Shown here piece after piece: positions 39,209 through 47,962 of a DNA stretch of 64,000 bases. The stretch is from contig NZ_JMPS01000009.1 of the NCBI RefSeq assembly GCF_000735455.1, positions 124,001 to 188,000 of the forward strand. Direction: 5' to 3'. The stretch is from Yokenella regensburgei ATCC 49455. Its GTDB lineage: Bacteria > Pseudomonadota > Gammaproteobacteria > Enterobacterales > Enterobacteriaceae. The position numbers and the translations under genes were made by a program. Under the pieces are notes generated by a model that was not told the DNA's origin, searched no databases, and was given only the letters and a program-made list of their open reading frames with translations. Position 1 is the stretch's first letter, and each line of letters starts with the position of its first letter.

Positions 39209-40144
39209 ATGACGAAACCCACTCTGGTCGTCGCCCTCGGCGGCAACGCCCTGCTCAAACGCGGCGAGCCGCTGGAAGCCGATATCCAGCGCCGCAACAT
39301 TGAACTGGCGGCGAAAACCATCGCCGGGCTCACCCAGCAGTGGCGGGTGGTGCTGGTTCACGGTAACGGCCCGCAGGTTGGCCTGCTGGCGCTGCAAAAC
39401 AGCGCGTACAGCAAGGTCGCCCCCTACCCGCTGGATATCCTGGGCGCAGAGAGCCAGGGGATGATTGGCTACATGCTGCAGCAGGCGCTGAAAAACCAGC
39501 TGCCGCAGCGTGAAGTCAGCGTCCTGCTGACGCAGGTGGAAGTCGACCCTGCCGATCCAGCCTTTCGTAACCCCACCAAGTACATCGGCCCGGTGTACGA
39601 CCAGGCGCAGGCCCGCGAGCTGGAAGCGGAAAAAGGCTGGGTATTTAAAGCCGATGGTCCGTACTTCCGTCGGGTGGTGCCTTCTCCGCAGCCGCAGCAG
39701 ATCGTGGAGCGTGATGCCATCAGCGCACTGATCGCCCGCGATCACCTGGTTATCTGCAACGGCGGCGGCGGCGTGCCGGTGGTTGAACAGGCCGACGGCT
39801 ATCACGGCATTGAGGCGGTGATCGACAAAGATCTCTCCGCCGCGTTACTTGCCCGACAAATCCGCGCCGATGCGCTGCTGATCCTCACCGACGCAGACGC
39901 CGTGTATCTCGACTGGGGCAAACCGACTCAGCGCCCGCTGGCGCAGGTCACCCCGGAACAACTGAACGAACTGACTTTTGACGCCGGATCGATGGGGCCG
40001 AAAGTCGCCGCCTGTAGCCACTTCGTTGAGCGTTGCCACGGCATCGCCGGAATTGGCGCACTTGCCGACGGGCCAGAAATCCTCGCCGGAGAAAAAGGCA
40101 CCCTCATTCGCCCCGAAAACAGCCCGGCTCATCCGGCTTACTGA
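39209..40144 (+). CDS. arcC: Catabolic carbamate kinase ArcC
   Basis: The ATG at 39209 follows GAGGAG and gives 311 residues starting [19 protein letters not shown]. Family features include the [11 protein letters not shown] loop, [24 protein letters not shown] and the [10 protein letters not shown] block. It makes ATP from carbamoyl phosphate and ADP. It is 10 bp after arcA, so co-transcribed. Confidence 0.96.
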   Translation: MTKPTLVVALGGNALLKRGEPLEADIQRRNIELAAKTIAGLTQQWRVVLVHGNGPQVGLLALQNSAYSKVAPYPLDILGAESQGMIGYMLQQALKNQLPQREVSVLLTQVEVDPADPAFRNPTKYIGPVYDQAQARELEAEKGWVFKADGPYFRRVVPSPQPQQIVERDAISALIARDHLVICNGGGGVPVVEQADGYHGIEAVIDKDLSAALLARQIRADALLILTDADAVYLDWGKPTQRPLAQVTPEQLNELTFDAGSMGPKVAACSHFVERCHGIAGIGALADGPEILAGEKGTLIRPENSPAHPAY

Positions 40145-40163
40145 TGTAAATAAGGATTTAGCG

Positions 40164-41168
40164 ATGACTATCAATCTGAAAAACCGCAACTTTCTGAAAC
40201 TGCTGGACTATACCCCGGCTGAGATCCAGTACCTGATCGATCTCGCCATCACCCTGAAAGCCGACAAAAAAGCCGGGCGCGAGAAGCAGACGCTGGTCGG
40301 GAAAAACATTGCCCTGATCTTTGAAAAAACCTCCACCCGCACCCGCTGTGCGTTTGAAGTCGGTGCCTTCGACCAGGGCGCGCAGGTGACCTATCTCGGG
40401 CCAAGCGGTTCGCAGATTGGCCATAAAGAGTCGATGAAGGATACCGCCCGAGTGCTCGGACGCATGTACGACGGCATTGAATATCGCGGTTACGGCCAGC
40501 CTATCGTCGAAGAGCTTGGCGAGTTTGCCGGTGTGCCGGTGTGGAACGGGCTGACCGATGAATTCCACCCGACGCAGATCCTCGCTGACCTGATGACCAT
40601 GCTTGAGCACGCGCCGGGCAAAACCCTGCCGCAACTGCGTTTTGCCTATCTCGGCGATGCCCGTAACAACATGGGTAACTCGCTGATGGTCGGTGCCGCA
40701 AAAATGGGCATGGACATTCGCCTGGTCGCACCGCGCGCCTTCTGGCCGGATGAAAAGCTGGTGAAACAGTGTCTCGCCATCGGGGAAGAAACCGGTGCCC
40801 GCATCCTGCTGACCGAAAGCGTCGAAGAGGGCGTGCACGGGGTCGACTTCCTCTATACCGACGTCTGGGTGTCGATGGGCGAGCCAAAAGAGGCGTGGGC
40901 CGAGCGCGTCAGCGTGATGACGCCGTATCAGATTAACGCCAGCGTCATCAAGGCGACCGGCAACCCGAACGTCAAATTCATGCACTGCCTGCCCGCCTTC
41001 CATAACGAGCACACCAAAGTGGGACGCGAAATTGAAGCCGCCTATGGCCTGAAAGGGCTGGAAGTGACCGACGAGGTGTTTGAGTCGGCGAATTCCATCG
41101 TCTTCGACGAAGCGGAAAACCGCATGCACACCATCAAAGCGGTCATGGTCGCCACCCTTGGCGAGTGA
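40164..41168 (+). CDS. arcB: Catabolic ornithine carbamoyltransferase ArcB
   Basis: The ATG at 40164 follows AAGGA and gives 334 residues. Motifs TSTRTR, HPTQ and HCLPAF are intact, as in the paralogue argI at 35815. Its position between arcC and arcD makes it the catabolic enzyme that phosphorolyses citrulline to ornithine and carbamoyl phosphate. The two copies are similar but clearly diverged. Confidence 0.95.
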   Translation: MTINLKNRNFLKLLDYTPAEIQYLIDLAITLKADKKAGREKQTLVGKNIALIFEKTSTRTRCAFEVGAFDQGAQVTYLGPSGSQIGHKESMKDTARVLGRMYDGIEYRGYGQPIVEELGEFAGVPVWNGLTDEFHPTQILADLMTMLEHAPGKTLPQLRFAYLGDARNNMGNSLMVGAAKMGMDIRLVAPRAFWPDEKLVKQCLAIGEETGARILLTESVEEGVHGVDFLYTDVWVSMGEPKEAWAERVSVMTPYQINASVIKATGNPNVKFMHCLPAFHNEHTKVGREIEAAYGLKGLEVTDEVFESANSIVFDEAENRMHTIKAVMVATLGE

Positions 41169-41218
41169 TCCCTGAATGCGGATGCCGCCCGGTGCGGCAT
41201 CCTGACAGGAGAATAACA

Positions 41219-42688
41219 ATGTCTGATTTAGCAAAGGATGACGGCGCCGTCGCGGCTGGCAGCGGGGAGAAAAAGCTGGGGCTGAGCGCGCTGGTTGCGC
41301 TGGTCATCGGCTCCATGATCGGCGGCGGGGTGTTCAGCCTGCCGCAGAACTTCGCTCTCGTGGCTTCTCCCGGCGCATTGATTGTTGGCTGGGTCATCAC
41401 CGGCATCGGCATGCTGTGCCTGGCTTTTATTTATCAAAACCTCAGCGCGCGCTGCCCGCATCTTGAAGGCGGGATCTACAGCTACGCCCGTGCCGGCTTC
41501 GGCGATTTCATCGGCTTCCAGGCGGCCTGGGGCTACTGGTTTTCCGCCTGGCTTGGTAACGTTTCCTATGCCGTATTGCTGTTCAGCGCGGTGAGCTTTT
41601 TCTTCCCGGTCTTTGGTGATGGCAACAACTTAGCCTCGATAATCGGCGCTTCTATCGTGCTATGGCTGGTACATACGCTGGTGCTGCGCGGAGTGCGCGA
41701 AGCGGCGTGGATCAACACCATCCTGACTGTTATCAAAGTGTTAGTGTTGATTATCTTCATCATTGCGGTGTTTATTGCCTTCCGTCTTGGTGTGCTGACC
41801 GCCGATTTCTGGGGCCGCATGATGCAGGTCGACGGCACCCATCCGGATCTGTTCAACCAGGTGAAAAGCACCATGCTGGTCACCACCTGGGTATTTATCG
41901 GAATTGAAGGAGCGACCGTGGTCTCGGCCCGCGCCGCAAACCGTCGCGATATCGGCAAGGCCACGGTGGTCGGTCTGCTTGGAGCACTGGCTATCTACGT
42001 GCTGGTGAGCGTGCTGTCGATGGGGATCCTCGATCAGGCAACGCTTGCCGGGTTAAAAAACCCGTCCATGGCGGGCGTGCTGGAAAGCGTGGTGGGTCCA
42101 TGGGGCGCCAAATTTGTCGCCGGCGGCGTGGTGCTGTCCGTTGCCGGGGCTCTGCTGGCGTGGACGCTGTTTGCCTCTGAGCTGCCCAAAGTCGCGGCGC
42201 AGGACGGCGTGTTCCCGGAAATTTTTGCCCATGAAAACCACCGCCAGTCGCCGTCGGTATCGCTGTGGATTACCAACGGTCTGGTGCAGTTGTTCCTGCT
42301 GCTGGCACTGTTTTACCAGGCGGGCTATCAGGTGCTGTTCTCCATCGCCACGGCGGCCATTTTGCCCCCTTACCTGTTCAGCGCCGCCTATGGCCTGAAG
42401 CTGGTGTGGACGCGTGAACACTACAAGCCAGGAGAGAAACTGGCCCGTGATTGGGTGATCAGTATTATCGCCACGGTGTACGGTTTCTGGCTCTGCTTTG
42501 CGGCAGGGAACTCAATGCTGCTCAGTTCACTACTGTTTATTCCGGGAGCGATTGTGTACGTCTGGAAGAAAAAACACAGTCAGCAGCGCTGCTTCAACGG
42601 GATGGAAGCCTGCGTGCTCATCGCGCTAATTCTTGTGGCGGTTTACACCCTGGTGCAGATCTTTGCCGGCGCCATCTCTATTACTTGA
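41219..42688 (+). CDS. arcD: Arginine/ornithine antiporter ArcD
   Basis: The ATG at 41219 (AGGAGAATAACA upstream) gives 489 residues with about 12-13 transmembrane segments of the APC superfamily: LGLSALVALVIGSMIGGGVFSLPQN is the substrate-binding first helix, with GSMIGGG at its centre. It exchanges external arginine for internal ornithine. It is the last gene before the terminator at 42698. Confidence 0.93.
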   Translation: MSDLAKDDGAVAAGSGEKKLGLSALVALVIGSMIGGGVFSLPQNFALVASPGALIVGWVITGIGMLCLAFIYQNLSARCPHLEGGIYSYARAGFGDFIGFQAAWGYWFSAWLGNVSYAVLLFSAVSFFFPVFGDGNNLASIIGASIVLWLVHTLVLRGVREAAWINTILTVIKVLVLIIFIIAVFIAFRLGVLTADFWGRMMQVDGTHPDLFNQVKSTMLVTTWVFIGIEGATVVSARAANRRDIGKATVVGLLGALAIYVLVSVLSMGILDQATLAGLKNPSMAGVLESVVGPWGAKFVAGGVVLSVAGALLAWTLFASELPKVAAQDGVFPEIFAHENHRQSPSVSLWITNGLVQLFLLLALFYQAGYQVLFSIATAAILPPYLFSAAYGLKLVWTREHYKPGEKLARDWVISIIATVYGFWLCFAAGNSMLLSSLLFIPGAIVYVWKKKHSQQRCFNGMEACVLIALILVAVYTLVQIFAGAISIT

Positions 42689-42697
42689 AAATGGTTT

Positions 42698-42720
42698 ACG
42701 CCCCGTTTGGGGCGTTTTTT
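42698..42720 (+). terminator. Intrinsic terminator of the arc operon
   Basis: ACGCCCC and GGGGCGT form a perfect 7-bp stem with loop GTTT, followed by a T-run. Confidence 0.9.
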
Positions 42721-42808
42721 CTGGGTAAACAAAGGATTAGCCATAAAATCGGAAAGCAAGTCATTGATGATTGCATCACGTATGTTTTATCAACCAGGAC
42801 ATCCGATA

Positions 42809-43288
42809 ATGAAATTTGAACAGCCCACCAGCGACAAAGAGCAGCTGCAGCTTTCCGTCTGTCAGCGACTGATTGCCGAGAAGAGCTATCTGTCGCAGGA
42901 AGAACTTCGCAGCGATCTGCAGCGCCATGGCTTTAGCAGCATCAGCCAGTCTACCGTGTCGCGGTTGCTAAAATTGCTCGGCGTCATAAAAATCAGAAAT
43001 GCCAAGGGACAAAAGATTTATTCCGTGAATCCACAGTTGCGCCCGGCACCCAACGCCGCGCGATCGATTGCTGAAATGGTGGTCAGCGTTGAGCACAATA
43101 GCGAATTTATCCTTATCCATACCGCCGCGGGATACGGCCGCGCGGTGGCGCGGATCCTTGATTATCACGCGTTACCGGAAATCCTGGGGGTCGTTGCGGG
43201 TAGCAGTATTGTCTGGGTCGCTCCGCGCAGCGTGAAGCGCACCGCCCTGGTACAGAAGCAGATTAATTACTTACTCATGATGAATTAA
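42809..43288 (+). CDS. ArgR-family regulator, paralogue
   Basis: From ATG 42809 the protein has 159 residues, the ArgR length. The winged HTH is visible as YLSQEELRSDLQRHGF with SQSTVSRLLKLLGV, and the C-terminal arginine-binding/hexamer domain has EFILIHTAAGYGRAVARILD and VVAGSSIVWV in place of the usual GT-DDT motif, so effector binding may differ. The main ArgR is elsewhere on the chromosome. By position after arcD this copy probably controls the arc operon, as the Salmonella paralogue is thought to. Upstream starts within the same frame are possible. Confidence 0.88.
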   Translation: MKFEQPTSDKEQLQLSVCQRLIAEKSYLSQEELRSDLQRHGFSSISQSTVSRLLKLLGVIKIRNAKGQKIYSVNPQLRPAPNAARSIAEMVVSVEHNSEFILIHTAAGYGRAVARILDYHALPEILGVVAGSSIVWVAPRSVKRTALVQKQINYLLMMN

Positions 43289-43334
43289 TATTCACATATA
43301 AGCGTTTGCCGTGGTTAAATCGTGCATTAATCGC

Positions 43335-43362
43335 TTGATCCGAAAAATGAGCTGCGTATAAT
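43335..43362 (+). promoter_or_regulatory. pyrBI promoter
   Basis: TTGATC (43335-43340), a 16-bp spacer and TATAAT (43357-43362), followed by GCCGGGCAATTTGCC. The AATTTG after the -10 is the known initial transcript of E. coli pyrBI, where UTP levels control productive starts by slippage in the T-run. Confidence 0.8.
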
Positions 43363-43387
43363 GCCGGGCAATTTGCCGGGAGGAAGC

Positions 43388-43489
43388 ATGGTCCAGTGTG
43401 TACGACATTTCGTCTTACCGCGTCTGAAAAAGGACGCTGGCCTGCCGTTTTTCTTTCCGTTGCTCACCTATTCGAAGCCCCTTATTTAA
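43388..43489 (+). CDS. pyrL: pyrBI leader peptide PyrL
   Basis: An ATG at 43388 opens a 33-codon frame (MVQCVRHFVLPRLKKDAG then LPFFFPLLTYSKPLI), the clear equivalent of the E. coli leader. GGAAGC lies just before the start. Ribosomes following RNA polymerase through the U-rich stretch prevent the downstream terminator from forming when UTP is low. It ends with TAA at 43487-43489 inside the terminator stem, so it is shorter than the 44-residue E. coli peptide. Confidence 0.93.
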   Translation: MVQCVRHFVLPRLKKDAGLPFFFPLLTYSKPLI

Positions 43490-43503
43490 GGGGCTTTTTT
43501 TTT
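43475..43503 (+). terminator. pyrBI attenuator
   Basis: AAGCCCCTT and AAGGGGCTT form a perfect stem around ATTT, followed by an uninterrupted T-run (43495-43503). This is the rho-independent attenuator before pyrB. Confidence 0.95.
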
Positions 43504-43525
43504 GCCCAGCGATCAGGAGATAACC

Positions 43526-44461
43526 ATGGCCAACCCGCTATATCAAAAACATATCATTTCCATAAACGATCTCGGTCGCGAAGACCTCGAACTGGTGCTG
43601 GCGACCGCAGCGAAACTGAAAGCACATCCGCAACCGGAACTGCTGAAACATAAAGTGATCGCCAGCTGTTTCTTTGAGGCTTCAACCCGTACACGTTTAT
43701 CGTTCGAAACGTCAATGCACCGCCTCGGGGCGAGCGTGGTCGGTTTCTCTGACAGCAGCAATACGTCGCTTGGCAAAAAAGGCGAGACCCTGGCCGACAC
43801 CATTTCGGTTATCAGCACCTACGTTGACGCCATCGTGATGCGCCACCCGCAGGAAGGCGCGGCGCGTCTGGCGACCGAGTTCTCCGGCAACGTGCCAATC
43901 CTCAACGCCGGTGACGGTGCCAACCAGCACCCAACGCAAACCCTGCTGGATCTCTTCACCATTCAGGAAACCCAGGGCCGCCTCGAGAACCTCAACGTGG
44001 CGATGGTCGGTGACCTGAAGTATGGCCGCACCGTGCACTCGCTGACCCAGGCGCTGGCGAAATTCAACGGCAACCGCTTCTACTTTATCGCGCCGGATGC
44101 GCTGGCCATGCCGCAGTACATTCTCGACATGCTGGATGAGAAAGGTATCTCCTGGAGCCTGCACAACGCCATCGATGAAGTGATGGCAGAAGTGGACATT
44201 CTGTATATGACCCGCGTGCAGAAAGAGCGTCTGGATCCGTCGGAATACGCCAACGTGAAGGCGCAGTTTATTCTGCGCGCCAGCGACCTCGAAGGCGCCC
44301 GTAACAACATGAAGGTGCTGCACCCGCTGCCGCGCATCGATGAAATCACCACCGACGTCGACAAAACGCCGCATGCCTGGTACTTCCAGCAGGCCGGTAA
44401 CGGCATCTTCGCACGCCAGGCACTGCTGGCGCTGGTACTGAATCGCGATTTGGAACTGTAA
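43526..44461 (+). CDS. pyrB: Aspartate carbamoyltransferase catalytic subunit PyrB
   Basis: The ATG at 43526 (AGGAGATAACC upstream) gives 311 residues. [17 protein letters not shown] carries the carbamoyl-phosphate site, followed by HPTQTLLDL and the C-terminal HPLPR loop. It catalyses the committed step of pyrimidine synthesis and assembles with PyrI. Confidence 0.98.
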   Translation: MANPLYQKHIISINDLGREDLELVLATAAKLKAHPQPELLKHKVIASCFFEASTRTRLSFETSMHRLGASVVGFSDSSNTSLGKKGETLADTISVISTYVDAIVMRHPQEGAARLATEFSGNVPILNAGDGANQHPTQTLLDLFTIQETQGRLENLNVAMVGDLKYGRTVHSLTQALAKFNGNRFYFIAPDALAMPQYILDMLDEKGISWSLHNAIDEVMAEVDILYMTRVQKERLDPSEYANVKAQFILRASDLEGARNNMKVLHPLPRIDEITTDVDKTPHAWYFQQAGNGIFARQALLALVLNRDLEL

Positions 44462-44472
44462 GGGGAATGAAC

Positions 44473-44934
44473 ATGACACACGATAACAAACTGCAGGTAG
44501 AAGCCATCAAATGTGGCACCGTAATCGACCATATCCCTGCACAGATTGGTTTTACGCTGCTGACGCTGTTCAAACTGACCAAAACCGATCAGCGCATTAC
44601 TATCGGCCTCAACCTGCCGTCCGGTGAAATGGGTCGTAAAGACCTGATTAAAATTGAAAACACCTTCCTGACCGACGAGCAGGTAAACCAGCTGGCGCTG
44701 TACGCACCGGATGCCACCGTTAACCGCATCGACGATTATGAAGTCGTCGGAAAATCACGTCCGAGCCTGCCGGGGCGCATCGACAGCGTGCTGGTTTGCC
44801 CGAACAGCAACTGCATCAGCCATGCCGAACCGGTCTCTTCCAGCTTCACAGTGAAAAAGCGCGCAAACGACATCGGTCTCAAATGCAAATACTGCGAAAA
44901 AGAGTTTTCTCATAATGTGGTGCTGGCTAACTAA
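44473..44934 (+). CDS. pyrI: Aspartate carbamoyltransferase regulatory subunit PyrI
   Basis: The ATG at 44473 gives 153 residues; an ATG two codons upstream is in frame but E. coli PyrI aligns with the inner one. The N-terminal nucleotide-binding domain has [11 protein letters not shown] and the C-terminal zinc domain has CPNSNC and CKYC ligands. It binds CTP/UTP (inhibition) and ATP (activation). It is 11 bp after pyrB. Confidence 0.98.
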   Translation: MTHDNKLQVEAIKCGTVIDHIPAQIGFTLLTLFKLTKTDQRITIGLNLPSGEMGRKDLIKIENTFLTDEQVNQLALYAPDATVNRIDDYEVVGKSRPSLPGRIDSVLVCPNSNCISHAEPVSSSFTVKKRANDIGLKCKYCEKEFSHNVVLAN

Positions 44935-45006
44935 TTGCGGTTGGTATCGTGTCCCGCTCTCCCTATAATGGGCGGGACCCTTTTACCGCTGTATTCAGGA
45001 GATATC

Positions 45007-45393
45007 ATGAGTAAAATTATCGCGACGGAAAGTGCACCAGCAGCCATCGGCCCATACGTACAGGGCGTTGATCTGGGTAGCATGGTAATCACTTCTGGCC
45101 AGATCCCGGTAGACCCGAAAACCGGCGCCGTGGCAGAAGATGTCGCAGCGCAGGCGCGTCAGTCCCTGGAAAACGTTCAGGCGATCATTGAAGCTGCGGG
45201 CCTGAAAGTAGGTGACATTGTTAAAACGACCGTTTTCGTGAAAGATCTGAACGATTTCGCCACCGTTAACGCCACTTACGAAGCTTTCTTCACTGAGCAC
45301 AAAGCCGTATTCCCGGCGCGTTCCTGCGTCGAAGTGGCTCGCCTGCCGAAAGACGTGAAGATTGAAATCGAAGCGATCGCGGTACGTCGCTAA
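45007..45393 (+). CDS. ridA: Enamine/imine deaminase RidA
   Basis: The ATG at 45007 gives 128 residues with the RidA signature: SAPAAIGPYVQGVDLG, TSGQIPVDPKTG, and the substrate-binding arginine in PARSCVEVARLP. It hydrolyses reactive enamines (2-aminoacrylate) formed by PLP enzymes. It lies 72 bp after pyrI. Confidence 0.97.
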   Translation: MSKIIATESAPAAIGPYVQGVDLGSMVITSGQIPVDPKTGAVAEDVAAQARQSLENVQAIIEAAGLKVGDIVKTTVFVKDLNDFATVNATYEAFFTEHKAVFPARSCVEVARLPKDVKIEIEAIAVRR

Positions 45394-45399
45394 TCGCTA

Positions 45400-45426
45400 C
45401 CCCCTCACCTTCCACAGGCGAGGGGG
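45400..45426. terminator. Palindrome between ridA and the GH20 gene
   Basis: CCCCCTC (45400-45406) pairs with GAGGGGG (45420-45426) around a 13-base loop in the 41-bp gap of converging genes. It looks like a weaker member of the palindrome family. Confidence 0.45.
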
Positions 45427-45434
45427 AATTGCTA

Positions 45435-47828
45435 TCACTCGTTGCGCGTCGCACGCAGCAGTTTCTCCAGCGGATACACCGCCGCAATCACCACTTCGTC
45501 CTGCGTTTTTGCTGCTTCATCAAGCTGTGCCTGAATCGCCGCGATCTCTTTGTCATCAAGCGTTCCCTGACGCACCACCAGATCCGTTAAGCGCAGCCCG
45601 ATAGCCGCCAGCTTGTCTACGTTCTGAATAACCGGTTTCATCGCCTTCAGCTGATATTGTCCGTCACTGAGCGCCAGGGCGTCAGCGGTATTGTTCTGCC
45701 AGCGGGTGAAGAGATGGCGCAGCGCATCAGCGCTTTCATTGTCCTCGGCGTCGCTAATCAGGCGTTCAACCCAGCGGTCCATCTGGCGCACGCTGGTGCT
45801 CTCAGCCGGTATCGCGTCGGCAAAGCGGTTCAGCGGTTCGAACTGATGGTAGTTTCCGGCCTGGAACTTCAGATGCTGGCGGGTGTAGTAGTGGGCAGGC
45901 TCCACCGCCTGAGCGAGGATCTGCAGCGGGAGCGTGTTGCTGCTGTTAGCCAGGCGGGTGAACTGCGCAATCTGCTGGGCGTGCTGCTCAAGCCCGACCG
46001 ATACCGTCGACCAGCTGTCCATCGCCTGCAGGCGCTGGTACATGTTGTCGATATCCTTCACATCTTCGGCGGACCACAGACGTTCTGCCACCGCGAAGGC
46101 TCGCGGCCACAGGCGAATGTCGAGCACCGGCGCCACCACGTTTTCCGCCCACAGCGCCGCCTCGCCGCCGAGCAGGTTCTTCTGCTGTTCCGCATCCGGC
46201 ACTACCGGCTGAATGCCCTTCGGCACTTCCTCAAGGCGTTTGCCTGCGATCGGGTAGCGGGTGTTGCCTATCAGGAAATAGCCGCTGAGCGTGTCGTCAT
46301 TCACCGTGACAACCGGGCGCGTTTCCCCCATCCAGGTATCTACGGTAAAGGTCAGCTGGTCGTCAGAAATCCACTCGATATCGTGGACTTCACGGCGAGA
46401 TTTGCCGTTAAAATCAATAAACCCACGCCAGCCATCGCTATTTTTCACCAGCGTAAAGCTGCCCTCAACCGCACTGCCCTTCAGCCGTGGCATGGAGAAT
46501 GCCCAGCTCTGAGCACTGTCGGCATCGGTGAGGGTATCGACCCCGTTCAGCCCTTGTGGATAGATCTCGTTGCGGTAGTGATAGGCGGTGTACTGCGGCT
46601 GATCGAGATAGAAGCCGGTGGAGAGAATGCCCTTATAGCCGTGCTTCGCCACTTCTCCCAGCGCATCCTGCCCTTGCCATGACTGGATCAGGATGCTTTT
46701 CGGCAGGTCTGGGTGATAAATCTCATCCCAGCCCACCATCTGACGCTTGTACTTCTCAAGAATGGTTTCCAGTTTACGGTTGAAATAGGCCTGCAGAGCG
46801 TGGCTGTCGGCGAGCTTGTTCTGCTGCATAAATTTCTGAATAGCCGGATTGGCTTTCCACTGGCTGTCGTCCACCTCATCACCGCCGATATGCAGGTAAG
46901 GATCGGGGAAGATAGCCGTCAGTTCGCCGATCATCGCGTCGGCAAAGGCGTAGGTTGCCTCTTTGGTGGGATCCAGCACCGGCTTCAGCACACCCCAGTG
47001 GCGCTCCATCTCATAGGGTCCTGGCGCGCTCATCAGCTCCGGGTAGGCCACTGCAATAGCGGAAGCGTGGCCCGGCATGTCGATTTCCGGTACCACCCGG
47101 ATACCCCGCGCGGCGGCATAGCGCACAATCTCTTTCATCTGTGCCGGAGTGTAATAGAGTCCGTCGCTGGCCTTTTGCTGCAGCTTAGGATAGCGCGTGG
47201 AGGCAAAGCGCCAGCCCTGGTCGTCGGTCAGGTGCCAGTGCAGTACGTTCAGCTTTGCGGCCGCCATCCCGTCGATTTGTCGCTTGATGTCGTCCAGCGG
47301 CACAAAATGACGGGCGGAATCGAGCAGCAGCCCGCGCCACGGGAAGCGCGGCGCATCGTCAATTGCCACAAACGGCACGCTGGTTTTCTCCGGGCCGTTC
47401 TGGATAAGCTGCAGCAGGGTCTCCATGCCATGCAGCGCGCCAAATCGGGTATTGGCATTAAGCGTGATCCCGTTAGCATCCACGTTCAGCTTGTAGCTTT
47501 CGTCGCTGTCCGGTCGCGGGATGGGGGAAACTTTGCGGGCGATATTGATGGTGATGGTTGGGGTTTTGGCGGGCGAGCTTTGCGCCGCCAGCGTCCAGCC
47601 GGTCTGGCGGGAGATTCGCTCGCGCAGGCGCGCTACCGCTTCATCCATATCGTCGCCGTTAACGTTAATCGTCAGGCGATAATCCAGCGCCAGCGCGCCG
47701 TCGGTAGCCGGTTTGCTGACCTGCGCCGGCCACGGCATCAGCGGCAAATCCCCGGCAGGCGCGGCGAAAGCGCCAAAAGCTATCATCATCCCTGCGGCCA
47801 GCAGGCTGTAAGGCATTGTTTTTCTCAT
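45435..47828 (-). CDS. Secreted GH20 beta-N-acetylhexosaminidase
   Basis: The ATG at 47828 follows AAGGA and gives 797 residues. A signal peptide ends near FGAFA-A at about residue 23. An N-terminal GH20-associated domain is followed by the catalytic barrel with LHIGGDEVDD, where the D-E pair is catalytic, and a C-terminal helical extension. It removes terminal GlcNAc from chitooligosaccharides or glycans in the periplasm or outside. A full-length intact gene; no chitinase or chitoporin lies nearby. Confidence 0.95.
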   Translation of the reverse strand: MRKTMPYSLLAAGMMIAFGAFAAPAGDLPLMPWPAQVSKPATDGALALDYRLTINVNGDDMDEAVARLRERISRQTGWTLAAQSSPAKTPTITINIARKVSPIPRPDSDESYKLNVDANGITLNANTRFGALHGMETLLQLIQNGPEKTSVPFVAIDDAPRFPWRGLLLDSARHFVPLDDIKRQIDGMAAAKLNVLHWHLTDDQGWRFASTRYPKLQQKASDGLYYTPAQMKEIVRYAAARGIRVVPEIDMPGHASAIAVAYPELMSAPGPYEMERHWGVLKPVLDPTKEATYAFADAMIGELTAIFPDPYLHIGGDEVDDSQWKANPAIQKFMQQNKLADSHALQAYFNRKLETILEKYKRQMVGWDEIYHPDLPKSILIQSWQGQDALGEVAKHGYKGILSTGFYLDQPQYTAYHYRNEIYPQGLNGVDTLTDADSAQSWAFSMPRLKGSAVEGSFTLVKNSDGWRGFIDFNGKSRREVHDIEWISDDQLTFTVDTWMGETRPVVTVNDDTLSGYFLIGNTRYPIAGKRLEEVPKGIQPVVPDAEQQKNLLGGEAALWAENVVAPVLDIRLWPRAFAVAERLWSAEDVKDIDNMYQRLQAMDSWSTVSVGLEQHAQQIAQFTRLANSSNTLPLQILAQAVEPAHYYTRQHLKFQAGNYHQFEPLNRFADAIPAESTSVRQMDRWVERLISDAEDNESADALRHLFTRWQNNTADALALSDGQYQLKAMKPVIQNVDKLAAIGLRLTDLVVRQGTLDDKEIAAIQAQLDEAAKTQDEVVIAAVYPLEKLLRATRNE

Positions 47829-47921
47829 GGGTTTTCCTTCACGACGGGCCAAAAAAGCAAAACATTGAGTTAACATGCAGGCAAAAAGCCGTCAAGGACG
47901 AGAGCAGGAAGTTGCGAGGAA

Positions 47922-47944
47922 GCCCCCTCCGGAAAGAAGGGGGC
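47922..47944 (-). terminator. Possible mgtA terminator
   Basis: On the minus strand GCCCCCT and AGGGGGC form a 7-bp stem with a 9-base loop, 19 bp past the mgtA stop. The T-run after it is short (CTTCCTC), so termination may be partial. Confidence 0.45.
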
Positions 47945-47962
47945 GGCAGAGCAAAGCAGCGG

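Noticed and set aside
45657-47873. Long plus-strand frames opposite the GH20 gene
   Set aside because: No domain or ribosome site; the minus-strand frame is a complete secreted hexosaminidase.
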